A stretch of DNA of 37,054 nt from Rhodospirillales bacterium (GTDB lineage: Bacteria > Pseudomonadota > Alphaproteobacteria > Acetobacterales > Acetobacteraceae), in NCBI GenBank assembly GCA_028866335.1, contig JAGWIL010000005.1, forward strand, positions 1 to 37,054. The letters run 5' to 3'. The position numbers and the translations under genes are program-made. This document shows, in pieces, positions 30,709-37,054 of this stretch. Within the stretch, counting starts at the first letter, position 1. Each line of letters opens with the position of its first letter. The notes beneath the pieces were generated by a model that was not told the origin of the DNA, ran no database searches, and worked only from the letters and a program-made list of their open reading frames with translations.

Positions 30709-31134
30709 TTAACGGTCTAAATCTTTTAGTTTGTACTCGGTGAGATTTCTAACCCACCAATGAGTATCATTCACTAGTTTGTCTAGATGATGGAGGTGAC
30801 CCTGAGAGGCTACATGACATCTAACATCCAGATGTGGATCATTCACTAGCTTATCTAAATGTTTAGGATGGCCATGTTTAGCTGCTTGTTTTCTAACCGA
30901 CCAATCCAGGTCATTGACTAGCTTATCAAGATGCTTAGGATGGCCATGTTTAGCTACTTCAGATCTAACCCGCCAATCAGGATCATTCACTAGTTTATCT
31001 AGATGTTTCATGCGACCTTGTTTAGCTACATGTAATCTAACCTCCCAATCAGGATCATTCACTAGCTTGTCTAGATGTTGAGGATGACCGATTTGAGCTA
31101 GAGCTATTTTTTGCTTTAAATTTAAAGGTTTCAT
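30709..31134 (-). CDS. LRV/HEAT-type repeat protein, five repeats
   Basis: 141 aa from the ATG at 31134, chosen because the family leader MKPLNLKQKIALAQIGHPQH begins there; a longer frame from 31158 would start in the terminator tail of the upstream gene. Five 24-residue repeats follow, of which the third reads HLDKLVNDLDWSVRKQAAKH and the last ends in EYKLKDLDR. The repeats are as similar to those of other copies at the codon level as to each other. It is the longest regular array on this strand together with the copy at 33961. Confidence 0.8.
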   Translation of the reverse strand: MKPLNLKQKIALAQIGHPQHLDKLVNDPDWEVRLHVAKQGRMKHLDKLVNDPDWRVRSEVAKHGHPKHLDKLVNDLDWSVRKQAAKHGHPKHLDKLVNDPHLDVRCHVASQGHLHHLDKLVNDTHWWVRNLTEYKLKDLDR

Positions 31135-31154
31135 AGCTAACTCTAAAACTTTAG

Positions 31155-31202
31155 ACATAAAACAAAAGAGTTGTAGAGAAACAAACCCTACAACCCTTTT
31201 GT
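31155..31202 (-). terminator. rho-independent terminator after virion-type gene
   Basis: On the - strand ACAAAAGGGTTGTAG (31202-31188) and CTACAACTCTTTTGT (31176-31162) form a 15-bp stem with one mismatch and an 11-nt loop, ending in TTTTGTTTTAT. It follows the stop of the gene at 31222 by about 20 bp and should separate it from the repeat gene downstream. Confidence 0.75.
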
Positions 31203-31221
31203 TATTTACCTAGTAATTAAC

Positions 31222-31713
31222 TTAGACGTTCTTCCAGATTAAACCTTCATATAAAGCAAAATTGATTACTTCATTTGCAGTAGCAGCAAAAGCAGAGGAA
31301 TAAGCTGTATTTTGAATAGTGTAACCTGCGGGTAGAACAATGCTAACACTGGTTACTGCTACATCGAAGGTCAACTTTAGAGTCTGACCTACTTGAGTGG
31401 TAGCAGGGAAATGAATTGCTACTCCAGTAACGGTGCCTGTAGAAGTAACATTTACACCGCTATAAGAAACACCGTCATAAGTGCCTTGATCGGTGGTAAC
31501 AGTCGCAGGAATAACAAACGAGTTTGTACCTGAGCCAGCCGATGCAGTGCAAGATGCTACCAGCATATTTAGACCAGTAACATTGTTGTTAAACAAGTCT
31601 TGTGTAGTCATAGGTAGGTTTTTAATAGTACGAAGAGGAAGGTCATTGGTAATAACAGACCCAACTTGTGAATAAGTGAGGGTTTCTCCCTGTACAACAG
31701 TTGCAGTGGCCAT
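31222..31713 (-). CDS. probable virion protein sharing a C-terminal module with a fibre gene
   Basis: 163 aa, MATATVVQGETLTYSQVGSV at the start, no signal peptide. Rich in Thr, Val, Ser, Gly, with a beta-type pattern. The last ~60 residues (LTFDVAVTSVSIVLPAGYTI ... YEGLIWKNV) align with the end of the + strand fibre-type protein at 2345-3529 (LIFEIAVTSFSLTAPVGYTI ... DNTIWV). The module may be an adhesion or assembly tip. AAGGAGA lies before the ATG. GC content and codon use look richer than in the AT-rich neighbours, as for other strongly expressed phage virion genes. Confidence 0.65.
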   Translation of the reverse strand: MATATVVQGETLTYSQVGSVITNDLPLRTIKNLPMTTQDLFNNNVTGLNMLVASCTASAGSGTNSFVIPATVTTDQGTYDGVSYSGVNVTSTGTVTGVAIHFPATTQVGQTLKLTFDVAVTSVSIVLPAGYTIQNTAYSSAFAATANEVINFALYEGLIWKNV

Positions 31714-31732
31714 CTAGTAAAGTCTCCTTAAG

Positions 31733-31754
31733 TGTCTGTGTTTAAATACAGACA
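31733..31754. other. 7-bp hairpin between two virion-type genes
   Basis: TGTCTGT (31733-31739) and ACAGACA (31748-31754) pair around an 8-nt loop in the 56-bp space between the genes at 31770 and 31222. No T-run follows on the - strand; the ribosome site AAGGAGA comes next. It could modulate read-through or protect the downstream mRNA. Confidence 0.45.
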
Positions 31755-31769
31755 AACGATGCAATAATG

Positions 31770-32666
31770 TTATGCTTCCATCGTCATCAGTGGGGCGTTT
31801 GTATTGGCAAGGTTTCTGCGAAGAGAAACCAATTCTTCCAAACGAGTAAAGTAAGGGGTGTCTGCGTAAATCTGGCGCATATAATTTAGATACTCAGAAG
31901 CCATATCAGGACTAAAGTTTTGATTTGTAACCTTAGGTGTATTAAACATCATGCTAAGGACGCGATGATCTTGTTTATCGGGAGGCAGAGAGGACGCTTC
32001 AACACAGTCGATAATCTGTTCTGAAACAACCTTTTCAACTACATTGCGATTACGAGGAGCTACATAGATACTGTCCCCAGCTACTACTGCGTAGCCGTAA
32101 TCATAATCCATGGCGGATACACTATAATAAAGAGCATAGTCGCCACGCTCTGGAGTAACACCTACAAAATTTGTATTGTAAGAAGCAACTACCTCAGATC
32201 CTTTTCTAGCTAGTCTGGATTCAAGGATCTTGCTCAAGTCTTCCTTAATGGCTTGAACCAGTCTACGAGACTCTCCATCTCCAACCAGTTGCCAAATACT
32301 AGCTTCGTCATCCATAAACACATTAGCAGATACAAGCTTATATTTAGTCTTTAGATCAGCAGCAGTCACAGGTTCAGAAATTGTGTTGGCCGTAATAATT
32401 CCACTAAATACATCTTTGTAATTTGTTCTAGCAACAACCTCAACTGACCCTGGAACTAGAGAAAACTGATCGCCGAGAGAAGCAGTACACATCGTTACTG
32501 CATCAGCAATGGTAAGCTCTTTAGTTGAACTTGCATAAGACGCAGTAATTCTAAACACAGTAGAATTGGAGGTAGGAATTGCAGTATAAGACTGAAGGCT
32601 AAGAGCAGGTAAAGCATTCATAGTCTTAGACAGTACTTTTGAAAGTCGCGGTCTAATTGTAGCCAT
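31770..32666 (-). CDS. probable virion structural protein, 298 aa
   Basis: 298 aa, MATIRPRLSKVLSKTMNALP at the start. It has alternating beta-type stretches (STVFRITASYASSTKELTIA), then VFMDDEASIWQLVGDGESRR and DYALYYSVSAMDYDYGYAVV with VAPRNRNVVEKVVSEQIIDC, and a helical C-terminus. No enzyme motif is present. Codon use and GC look richer than nearby genes, as in abundant phage proteins. It could be a tail-tube, head or baseplate protein; I cannot name the family. It is grouped with the gene at 31222 and follows the KWCT-motif gene by 53 bp. Confidence 0.6.
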   Translation of the reverse strand: MATIRPRLSKVLSKTMNALPALSLQSYTAIPTSNSTVFRITASYASSTKELTIADAVTMCTASLGDQFSLVPGSVEVVARTNYKDVFSGIITANTISEPVTAADLKTKYKLVSANVFMDDEASIWQLVGDGESRRLVQAIKEDLSKILESRLARKGSEVVASYNTNFVGVTPERGDYALYYSVSAMDYDYGYAVVAGDSIYVAPRNRNVVEKVVSEQIIDCVEASSLPPDKQDHRVLSMMFNTPKVTNQNFSPDMASEYLNYMRQIYADTPYFTRLEELVSLRRNLANTNAPLMTMEA

Positions 32667-32719
32667 TTAATTATCCTTAGATAAAGCCCAAATAGATTTA
32701 AATCTATTCAGGATATTAT

Positions 32720-33574
32720 TTATTTTATGTGCTTTCTAACTAGTGTTTCGATCTCATCAGGATCAGTCTCATAACCAAGAGTGGTTCTATGAGCTACTGA
32801 AGGAACGTGCTTTTCAATATCTTTCTTGGCTGACTCATGGAGATCCATTACAGTCTTTGGCGACATTGATTTATCTTCTTCATCAAACGCTTCAGGGCGT
32901 AGATACTCATTGTTCTCAAAAGATTTTTTAGGAACAAAAATAGCGTGGCGCTTATTTTCTTTTTTATTAAGAAAATACATCAAGTTGCCTTTGGGAGCAT
33001 AATCGTTAAAGTAATTTCTGGAATGCTCAGCAGCAGTACACCACTTTGTATTCTTACCGAAGTGCTTTGAGGCTTCTTCCGTGTGAGGAATAACTACTCT
33101 AAACTCGGGACTTTCATGAACCAAAGTTGCTTCTTTCTTATCGATGAATCCCTGAGAGGCGCCCTTCTTTTCAGCAGACTTGCTCGTACCTGCATGGGGC
33201 TCAACAGCCTTTGAAAGGTCATGAAACCCCTTATAGGACATAATATCTTTCTGAGGTAGCTTAGCTGAATGCTTATGAAAAAGCTCAAGAGCATGGCCAG
33301 TTTTGCTCAAGTCAGTAAGTTGAGGAATTCCTCCTTCAGAGTATGACTTTGCCATCCAACGCTTATACTTGTCATGCGGAGCATGAGAAATAATGTGATG
33401 CGTAAGTTTCTCTACCATATCCGCGCCAGGTGCCTCATTAATTTCAGCCTTCATCATAGGAAGGGTAGAGTCTTTAGAAGCCCTTTCCATGATCTTTTTA
33501 CCGTATGTCTTGGCCAGTGCTTCGTGTACAGCTGCCTTGACTAGGAATCCAATTTTGTTTGTAAATTTAGACAT
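32720..33574 (-). CDS. KWCT-motif phage protein of unknown function
   Basis: 284 aa. Residues 1-150 are helical and basic with many His and Lys. Residues ~150-215 have EFRVVIPHTEEASKHFGKNT, K177-W-C-T180, NYFNDYAPKGNLMYFLNKKE and KRHAIF: a G-x-x-TKWCTA...F..Y...G.LMYFL..K pattern that I recall from many uncharacterised phage and plasmid proteins, sometimes labelled PcfJ-like. Cys179 is the only Cys in this block. Function is unknown; candidate roles are a modifying enzyme or a capsid-packaged protein. It lies 10 bp after the HNH gene. Confidence 0.55.
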   Translation of the reverse strand: MSKFTNKIGFLVKAAVHEALAKTYGKKIMERASKDSTLPMMKAEINEAPGADMVEKLTHHIISHAPHDKYKRWMAKSYSEGGIPQLTDLSKTGHALELFHKHSAKLPQKDIMSYKGFHDLSKAVEPHAGTSKSAEKKGASQGFIDKKEATLVHESPEFRVVIPHTEEASKHFGKNTKWCTAAEHSRNYFNDYAPKGNLMYFLNKKENKRHAIFVPKKSFENNEYLRPEAFDEEDKSMSPKTVMDLHESAKKDIEKHVPSVAHRTTLGYETDPDEIETLVRKHIK

Positions 33575-33584
33575 ATATAATCCT

Positions 33585-33863
33585 CTATTTCTTTCGTCTA
33601 ATATGGTGTCTATGTTGTTTATCGTGGTGTTTGTGACATAAGGTAATTAGATTAGATAAGCTATGATTTCCACCTCTGCTTACTGATATGATATGATGGA
33701 CTTCTATTTTATCTTGAGATCCACATTTCTGACATGCAAAATTATCTAGTTTTAATCTTTTAGCTCTAGCAGTATACCAATCTAAATTAGATGAAGGTTT
33801 TGTGCTATATTTTTCTTTTCTAAAAGATCTAGCCGATATTTTTGCAATTTTTGGTCTGTACAT
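33585..33863 (-). CDS. free-standing HNH endonuclease
   Basis: 92 aa. The basic N-terminus is followed by the zinc-ribbon HNH fold: CQKC (Cys44, Cys47), IEVHHIISVSRGG with His56-His57, NLITLCHKHH with Asn71, Cys76 and His80. All catalytic and zinc residues are present, so it should cut DNA. Single-domain HNH genes in phages act as homing enzymes or as parts of terminase packaging; with no terminase gene in view, homing is the likelier reading. It lies 97 bp after the repeat gene at 33961 and next to virion genes. Confidence 0.88.
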   Translation of the reverse strand: MYRPKIAKISARSFRKEKYSTKPSSNLDWYTARAKRLKLDNFACQKCGSQDKIEVHHIISVSRGGNHSLSNLITLCHKHHDKQHRHHIRRKK

Positions 33864-33960
33864 ATGTAATACTCATTCAAAATAAATTATATTCATATGC
33901 AGAAATTTTTTGTAAAAACTGCGGTACGGACATGAGTATCTAATTCTCATTTACCATAAT

Positions 33961-34398
33961 TTATTTACCTTGCTTCTTTAATTGGTTTAATTTATATTTG
34001 GCAATTCTTCTAATTTCTTCATCTTTATCTTTAGATAATTTAGCTAAATGTTCTGGATAAGCTTTCTCTAAAACCTTTAACCTGACTGAAGAATCTCTAT
34101 CATTCACTAGCTTATCAAGATGATGCTTATGACCATGAGAAGCTACTTGTTCTCTAACCTCCCAAGCCGGATCATTCACTAGCTTATCTAAATGCTTCAT
34201 GTGACCATGACTAGCTACTTCCCATCTAACACTGGGATCAGGATCACTCACTAGTTTGTCTAGATGTTTCATATGACCATGTCTAGCTACTTCAGATCTA
34301 ATTTCATCATCTGGATCTTTAACTAGCTTGTCTAGATGATGGAGGTGACCGATCGAGGCTAGGGCTAATCTTTGGTTATTGGTTAGAGGTTTTGTCAT
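33961..34398 (-). CDS. LRV/HEAT-type repeat protein, five repeats
   Basis: 145 aa. Leader MTKPLTNNQRLALASIGHLH, then HLDKLVKDPDDEIRSEVARH and three further regular 24-residue repeats, and a fifth, changed repeat HLAKLSKDKDEEIRRIAKYK, with basic tail LNQLKKQGK. It is the only copy with a clear gradient from regular to worn repeats. It is separated from its neighbours by about 50-100 bp rather than overlapping them. Solenoid protein; partner unknown. Confidence 0.8.
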   Translation of the reverse strand: MTKPLTNNQRLALASIGHLHHLDKLVKDPDDEIRSEVARHGHMKHLDKLVSDPDPSVRWEVASHGHMKHLDKLVNDPAWEVREQVASHGHKHHLDKLVNDRDSSVRLKVLEKAYPEHLAKLSKDKDEEIRRIAKYKLNQLKKQGK

Positions 34399-34446
34399 AC
34401 TAATCCTTTATTACCTCATGAAAGGTAACGATGGGGTTTATTTACT

Positions 34447-34569
34447 CTATTTGTCTTTAATTTTAAAATCTTTAACAATCCAAATTTCATTCCACATAAA
34501 TTTGTATAATGATCCATCTTTGAAGACAAATTCATAAGCATTTCTCTGTAATAATATTGTTTTATCCAA
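34447..34569 (-). CDS. possible 40-aa protein after virion gene
   Basis: Between 34562 and the repeat gene there is an open - strand frame whose last 31 residues, NAYEFVFKDGSLYKFMWNEI then WIVKDFKIKDK, look like real protein. A TTG at 34569, overlapping the stop of the virion gene, would give MDKTILLQRNAYEF and 40 aa; a longer frame from 34680 lies inside the virion gene and is unlikely. No good ribosome site is seen. Coupling by overlap could explain that. Confidence 0.35.
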   Translation of the reverse strand: MDKTILLQRNAYEFVFKDGSLYKFMWNEIWIVKDFKIKDK

Positions 34570-35746
34570 GGAAAGGCAAAACCGGGAAGTTTCCAGGCAT
34601 TGAATATGGTGAAACTGTAAATACCAGATTGGCGCTCGGGCCCCAAACCCCACCGCTCGTAGCAATAGATCCTCTACCACCTCCAGACCTAGCCCAATGA
34701 TTCTTAGCTAAAGACGCTTTGGTAAAATCCTGTCTCAAGAGATCCACAGTTTGTAAAATATAAGGGGTAGGATCATAATCTAAACTAACCGACGCGCCTT
34801 GAAAATTGAAGGTGCTCATGCCGTAACCTAAATACTGTGCTTCTAAAAGTTTAATACACCCGGCTGTCTGAGCATAGAAAAAGAATTGATTAGGCAAACT
34901 TCTAAAATTAAAAACAAAATTAGAAGGAGGTTCTGCACTCAGCATATCGACACCTTGCATAGCAAAGTGCAATAGATCTAATTGAGTTACTCTTAATTGA
35001 GGTATAATATCTTTGTTTCTAATCCTATCAGCATATCTTTGGATATCATTCATCAAGACCATAGCGGGTGTATTAACTACATATGTCGTATAAACAGTAG
35101 TTTCTTGCTGACCGTTTGGTGCTGTATAGTTCATGTAAGCAAAATAAGGAAATACACCATAAATAGTTGCAGGTAATTGTCCCGAGTAGCATTGATCTAC
35201 AGGAATTGGATAAACGTAGCCTTGATTAGTCTGGATAGGAGCAGATAAATTTACACCTGAAGTATCAATACAGTTTATAGTTTCGCCGTGTGCTCCAACA
35301 AAACGCAAAGATAGAGTTTGTAGAGTGGAATAGGGCAAAACTAAATTAACAGTAAAAGGCTGACATTCTAAAATTAGAATAGCAGTATCTTGAGTATCTA
35401 CTGGAACTTGTGAAACAACTGAGAAAAAGAACGTTTGATTCTGAGTATTAGTGACGGTTTGATTGCCAATACCAGTTGGAGTAGTGACAGTAGCAACAAA
35501 CACAACAGAATAATTAGCGTTAGGCTGAGTAGGAGTACAGTTGTTAGGAATAGTAAAAGTAGAGATCCAATGTGCTGCATAGTTTGCGTCCTGCGTGCAT
35601 GAACCAGAGGCAATTAAAAGATTGTTTTGATTCCTTACAAAAAAGGTTACAGGTGCAGATACAGCTAAAGGGGTAGTGCCATCAGTTTCGTAGAAATAAG
35701 CATCGGCAGTTGTTTGCTGACCAATAGTAGCTTCTTGAATAGGCAT
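34562..35746 (-). CDS. probable virion structural protein, 394 aa
   Basis: 394 aa, MPIQEATIGQQTTADAYFYE at the start. Its N-terminal ~110 residues look like a beta-sandwich (APVTFFVRNQNNLLIASGSC, STFTIPNNCTPTQ); the middle holds many Thr/Tyr (YTAPNGQQETTVYTTYVV); the C-terminal part has LHFAMQGVDMLSAEPPSNFV and FQGASVSLDYDPTPY, which is typical of phage virion or tail-associated proteins with a helical exit. The end is Gly/Ser-rich (ARSGGGRGSIATSGG). Its first base pair is shared with the stop of the upstream repeat gene (TAATG). Confidence 0.6.
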   Translation of the reverse strand: MPIQEATIGQQTTADAYFYETDGTTPLAVSAPVTFFVRNQNNLLIASGSCTQDANYAAHWISTFTIPNNCTPTQPNANYSVVFVATVTTPTGIGNQTVTNTQNQTFFFSVVSQVPVDTQDTAILILECQPFTVNLVLPYSTLQTLSLRFVGAHGETINCIDTSGVNLSAPIQTNQGYVYPIPVDQCYSGQLPATIYGVFPYFAYMNYTAPNGQQETTVYTTYVVNTPAMVLMNDIQRYADRIRNKDIIPQLRVTQLDLLHFAMQGVDMLSAEPPSNFVFNFRSLPNQFFFYAQTAGCIKLLEAQYLGYGMSTFNFQGASVSLDYDPTPYILQTVDLLRQDFTKASLAKNHWARSGGGRGSIATSGGVWGPSANLVFTVSPYSMPGNFPVLPFLG

Positions 35747-36285
35747 TAATTCTTTACTCCTAATTCTTTTAATCTGCGTTTAGCTACTTTTCTTACATCT
35801 AGATTTGGATCATTCAATAATTTTCTAGCGTGATTCTCATTACCACGATTCGCTACGTATTGCCTAACCAAAGAACCTTTATCGTCTATTAACCTATCTC
35901 TGTGACTATCATTTCCTAATCTAGCAATATTGTATCTAGCTAATTCGTATTTTTTATGATAGAGTCTAGGAGTATCTAACATCTTATGTTTAAATTTGTC
36001 ATTTGCTCTGCAAGCTAAACTATTAATTACATCAGAATCTGTATCATTATGTAGGATATGATTCTTAATCTCTTCATTTCCATGTTCAGCTAAATCAAAC
36101 CTAACCCACTTCATAGATTTGTCTTTAATATCTGGTCTATTATAGATATAATTATGATGCTCAGGCGAATTAGAAGCCACTGTGCGGACAACTAAAGGAT
36201 TAGAGTCTGATTTTAATTTCTCTGTATGTTTTGGATGTCTAATGGAAGCTAGAGCTAGTTTTTGGTTTAAATTTAAAGGTTTCAT
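35746..36285 (-). CDS. diverged LRV/HEAT-type repeat protein, irregular repeats
   Basis: 179 aa. It keeps the family leader MKPLNLNQKLALASIRHPKH and ends in the family tail AKRRLKELGVKN, but between them the repeats are irregular: SNPLVVRTVASNSPEH, KSMKWVRFDLAEHGNEE, KGSLVRQYVANRGNENHARK, PNLDVRKVAKRR. The VR..A.hGN pattern remains. Start and end are both coupled: TAAATG at the start after the gene at 36286, and TAATG at the end. It may be a copy that acquired a dedicated function. Confidence 0.72.
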   Translation of the reverse strand: MKPLNLNQKLALASIRHPKHTEKLKSDSNPLVVRTVASNSPEHHNYIYNRPDIKDKSMKWVRFDLAEHGNEEIKNHILHNDTDSDVINSLACRANDKFKHKMLDTPRLYHKKYELARYNIARLGNDSHRDRLIDDKGSLVRQYVANRGNENHARKLLNDPNLDVRKVAKRRLKELGVKN

Positions 36286-36768
36286 TTACGTTCCGCCGTA
36301 ATAAAAAGTCGTATCTCCACCATAATAATTGTATTCTAAAGGCTCATATATTCCATATTCACGTCTAAAGTTTCTAGTGGAGCTTTCATCTCTAGATTCA
36401 GGCTCAGGACAAACTGTTTGACTGGCTGAAGCAGTTGGAACCAAACAAGATACAGCAAATATGCTATCTTGTAGAGTATACTCAGCCCAAATATAAAAGT
36501 TTAGATATTCCGTAGAAAGAGTAGCAGACCAGGACTGACCAGAAACTGTAGCTAAAGTTAGCATAGCAGGTCTTTGTTTTTTATAAGTAGTTATTCCAAC
36601 AGAGATTGAGGGTGATCCTGTTGCAGACATTGAGCCTGTAACCGTAAACGGTTGATTGGGATGAATAGAAGTAGAGTACGTCTGAATTGTTATGTTAGAA
36701 CAACTTGGATCTATTTCTACAAAGCCTATAGCTTTAGCCTGACTTACACCGCTATTTGAATACGTCAT
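36286..36768 (-). CDS. probable virion protein, 160 aa
   Basis: 160 aa, MTYSNSGVSQAKAIGFVEID at the start, Ser/Thr-rich with beta-type repeats (SPSISVGITTYKKQRPAMLT). The C-terminal tail is Tyr/Gly-rich (YGIYEPLEYNYYGGDTTFYY). No signal peptide is present. It lies between two repeat genes with a 4-bp overlap (ATGA) on one side and direct abutment on the other. The Ser/Thr-rich beta character suits a small fibre or decoration protein. I do not recognise a family. Confidence 0.55.
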   Translation of the reverse strand: MTYSNSGVSQAKAIGFVEIDPSCSNITIQTYSTSIHPNQPFTVTGSMSATGSPSISVGITTYKKQRPAMLTLATVSGQSWSATLSTEYLNFYIWAEYTLQDSIFAVSCLVPTASASQTVCPEPESRDESSTRNFRREYGIYEPLEYNYYGGDTTFYYGGT

Positions 36769-37054
36769 TTTCTGTCTATGGAATTTTTCAATTTCTTTAA
36801 TCTTTTCTTAGCCATATTTATAACCTTCACATTACGATCATTAACTAGTTTATCTAGATGATGAAGGTGACCATGAGAGGCTACTTGTGTTCTAACCCTC
36901 CAATCAGGATCATTCACTAGTTTATCTAAATGTTGAGGATGGCCATGTTTAGCTACTTCAGATCTAACCCACGGATGAGGATCATTCACTAGCTTGTCTA
37001 AATGCTTTATATGACCTTTCTCAACTACTTTTAATTTGACATTCACATTACGAT
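36765..37054 (-). CDS. LRV/HEAT-type repeat protein (5' end outside window)
   Basis: At least 95 codons; the frame stays open to the window edge (codons for RNV, then NVKLKVVEKGH), so the start is missing. A GTG at 37046 is just an internal codon. Three 24-residue repeats are visible, HLDKLVNDPHPWVRSEVAKH, HLDKLVNDPDWRVRTQVASH and HLDKLVNDRNVKVINMAKKR, with the basic tail LKKLKNSIDRK. It overlaps the next gene by 4 bp. Confidence 0.8.
   Translation of the reverse strand, partial: RNVNVKLKVVEKGHIKHLDKLVNDPHPWVRSEVAKHGHPQHLDKLVNDPDWRVRTQVASHGHLHHLDKLVNDRNVKVINMAKKRLKKLKNSIDRK

Noticed and set aside
33884..33943. + strand frame ending in a zinc-ribbon-like FCKNCGTDM before a stop
   Set aside because: No start codon of any usual type lies in frame, and a zinc ribbon needs a second Cys pair, which is absent. 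It might be a gene remnant but cannot be supported.
34416..34646. 76-aa - strand frame overlapping the end of the virion gene
   Set aside because: It starts inside a long gene in another frame and has no protein-like features; the overlapping 34447-34569 frame is more convincing.
1..37054. tRNA genes, integrase, attachment sites
   Set aside because: No cloverleaf-like segment with a TTCGANNC loop was found in the gene-free stretches and no integrase-type protein is encoded; a tool-based scan would be needed to exclude tRNAs fully.

Overview
The window is part of a large, AT-rich genome of a tailed, most likely contractile-tailed (myovirus-type) phage of a Gram-negative bacterium. The phage assignment rests on tail-fibre proteins, a PAAR spike-tip protein, a GH24 lysozyme, a family A DNA polymerase, a DnaN-like sliding clamp, a PhoH ATPase and very tight gene packing. 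The Gram-negative host is inferred from a Tat-type lipoprotein, a second lipoprotein and the PAAR tip. I see no tRNA, rRNA, CRISPR array, integrase or insertion sequence.

Layout. Positions 1-23,626 are read on the + strand: tail-fibre and other virion-type genes (1-4,227), a glycosyltransferase and PhoH (4,278-6,095), three small membrane proteins (6,158-7,069), a metallophosphoesterase, then a Nudix-GNAT fusion bracketed by two repeat-protein genes (8,430-9,939), a 1633-residue SNF2-type helicase (10,407-15,308), a regulatory-looking stretch with hairpins (15,467-16,027), the DNA polymerase (16,998-20,114), the clamp-like protein (20,161-21,222), several small unknowns and the PAAR protein. 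A bidirectional terminator at about 23,660 separates this half from the - strand half. The - strand half, listed from low to high coordinates and so against transcription, holds a surface/glycan-type block (GT-A glycosyltransferase, papain-like protein, Tat lipoprotein, methyltransferase, two GT9-like paralogues; 23,686-28,421), a lysozyme bracketed by repeat genes (29,156-30,077), and virion-type genes mixed with more repeat genes, a KWCT-motif protein and an HNH endonuclease (30,088-37,054).

The most unusual trait is a dispersed family of nine genes built from a 24-residue repeat (core HLDKLVNDPxxxVR, close to the LRV/HEAT pattern). They range from one repeat (46 aa) to five repeats and are slotted without spacers between unrelated genes, often sharing stop/start codons with them. 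Two copies flank the lysozyme, and their homology runs past the gene ends into the lysozyme's own first and last codons. This looks like recent cassette duplication.

Other notable points are a nested inverted repeat at 15,492-15,580, a recurrent TCTGGTAAATA element ahead of the replication genes and the Tat lipoprotein, two adjacent hairpins with the same ATGG loop, a polymerase whose motif C reads HDS rather than HDE, and a C-terminal virion-protein module shared by two genes on opposite strands. Stretches without a gene are all under 150 bp and are described in the feature entries or findings where anything could be seen.
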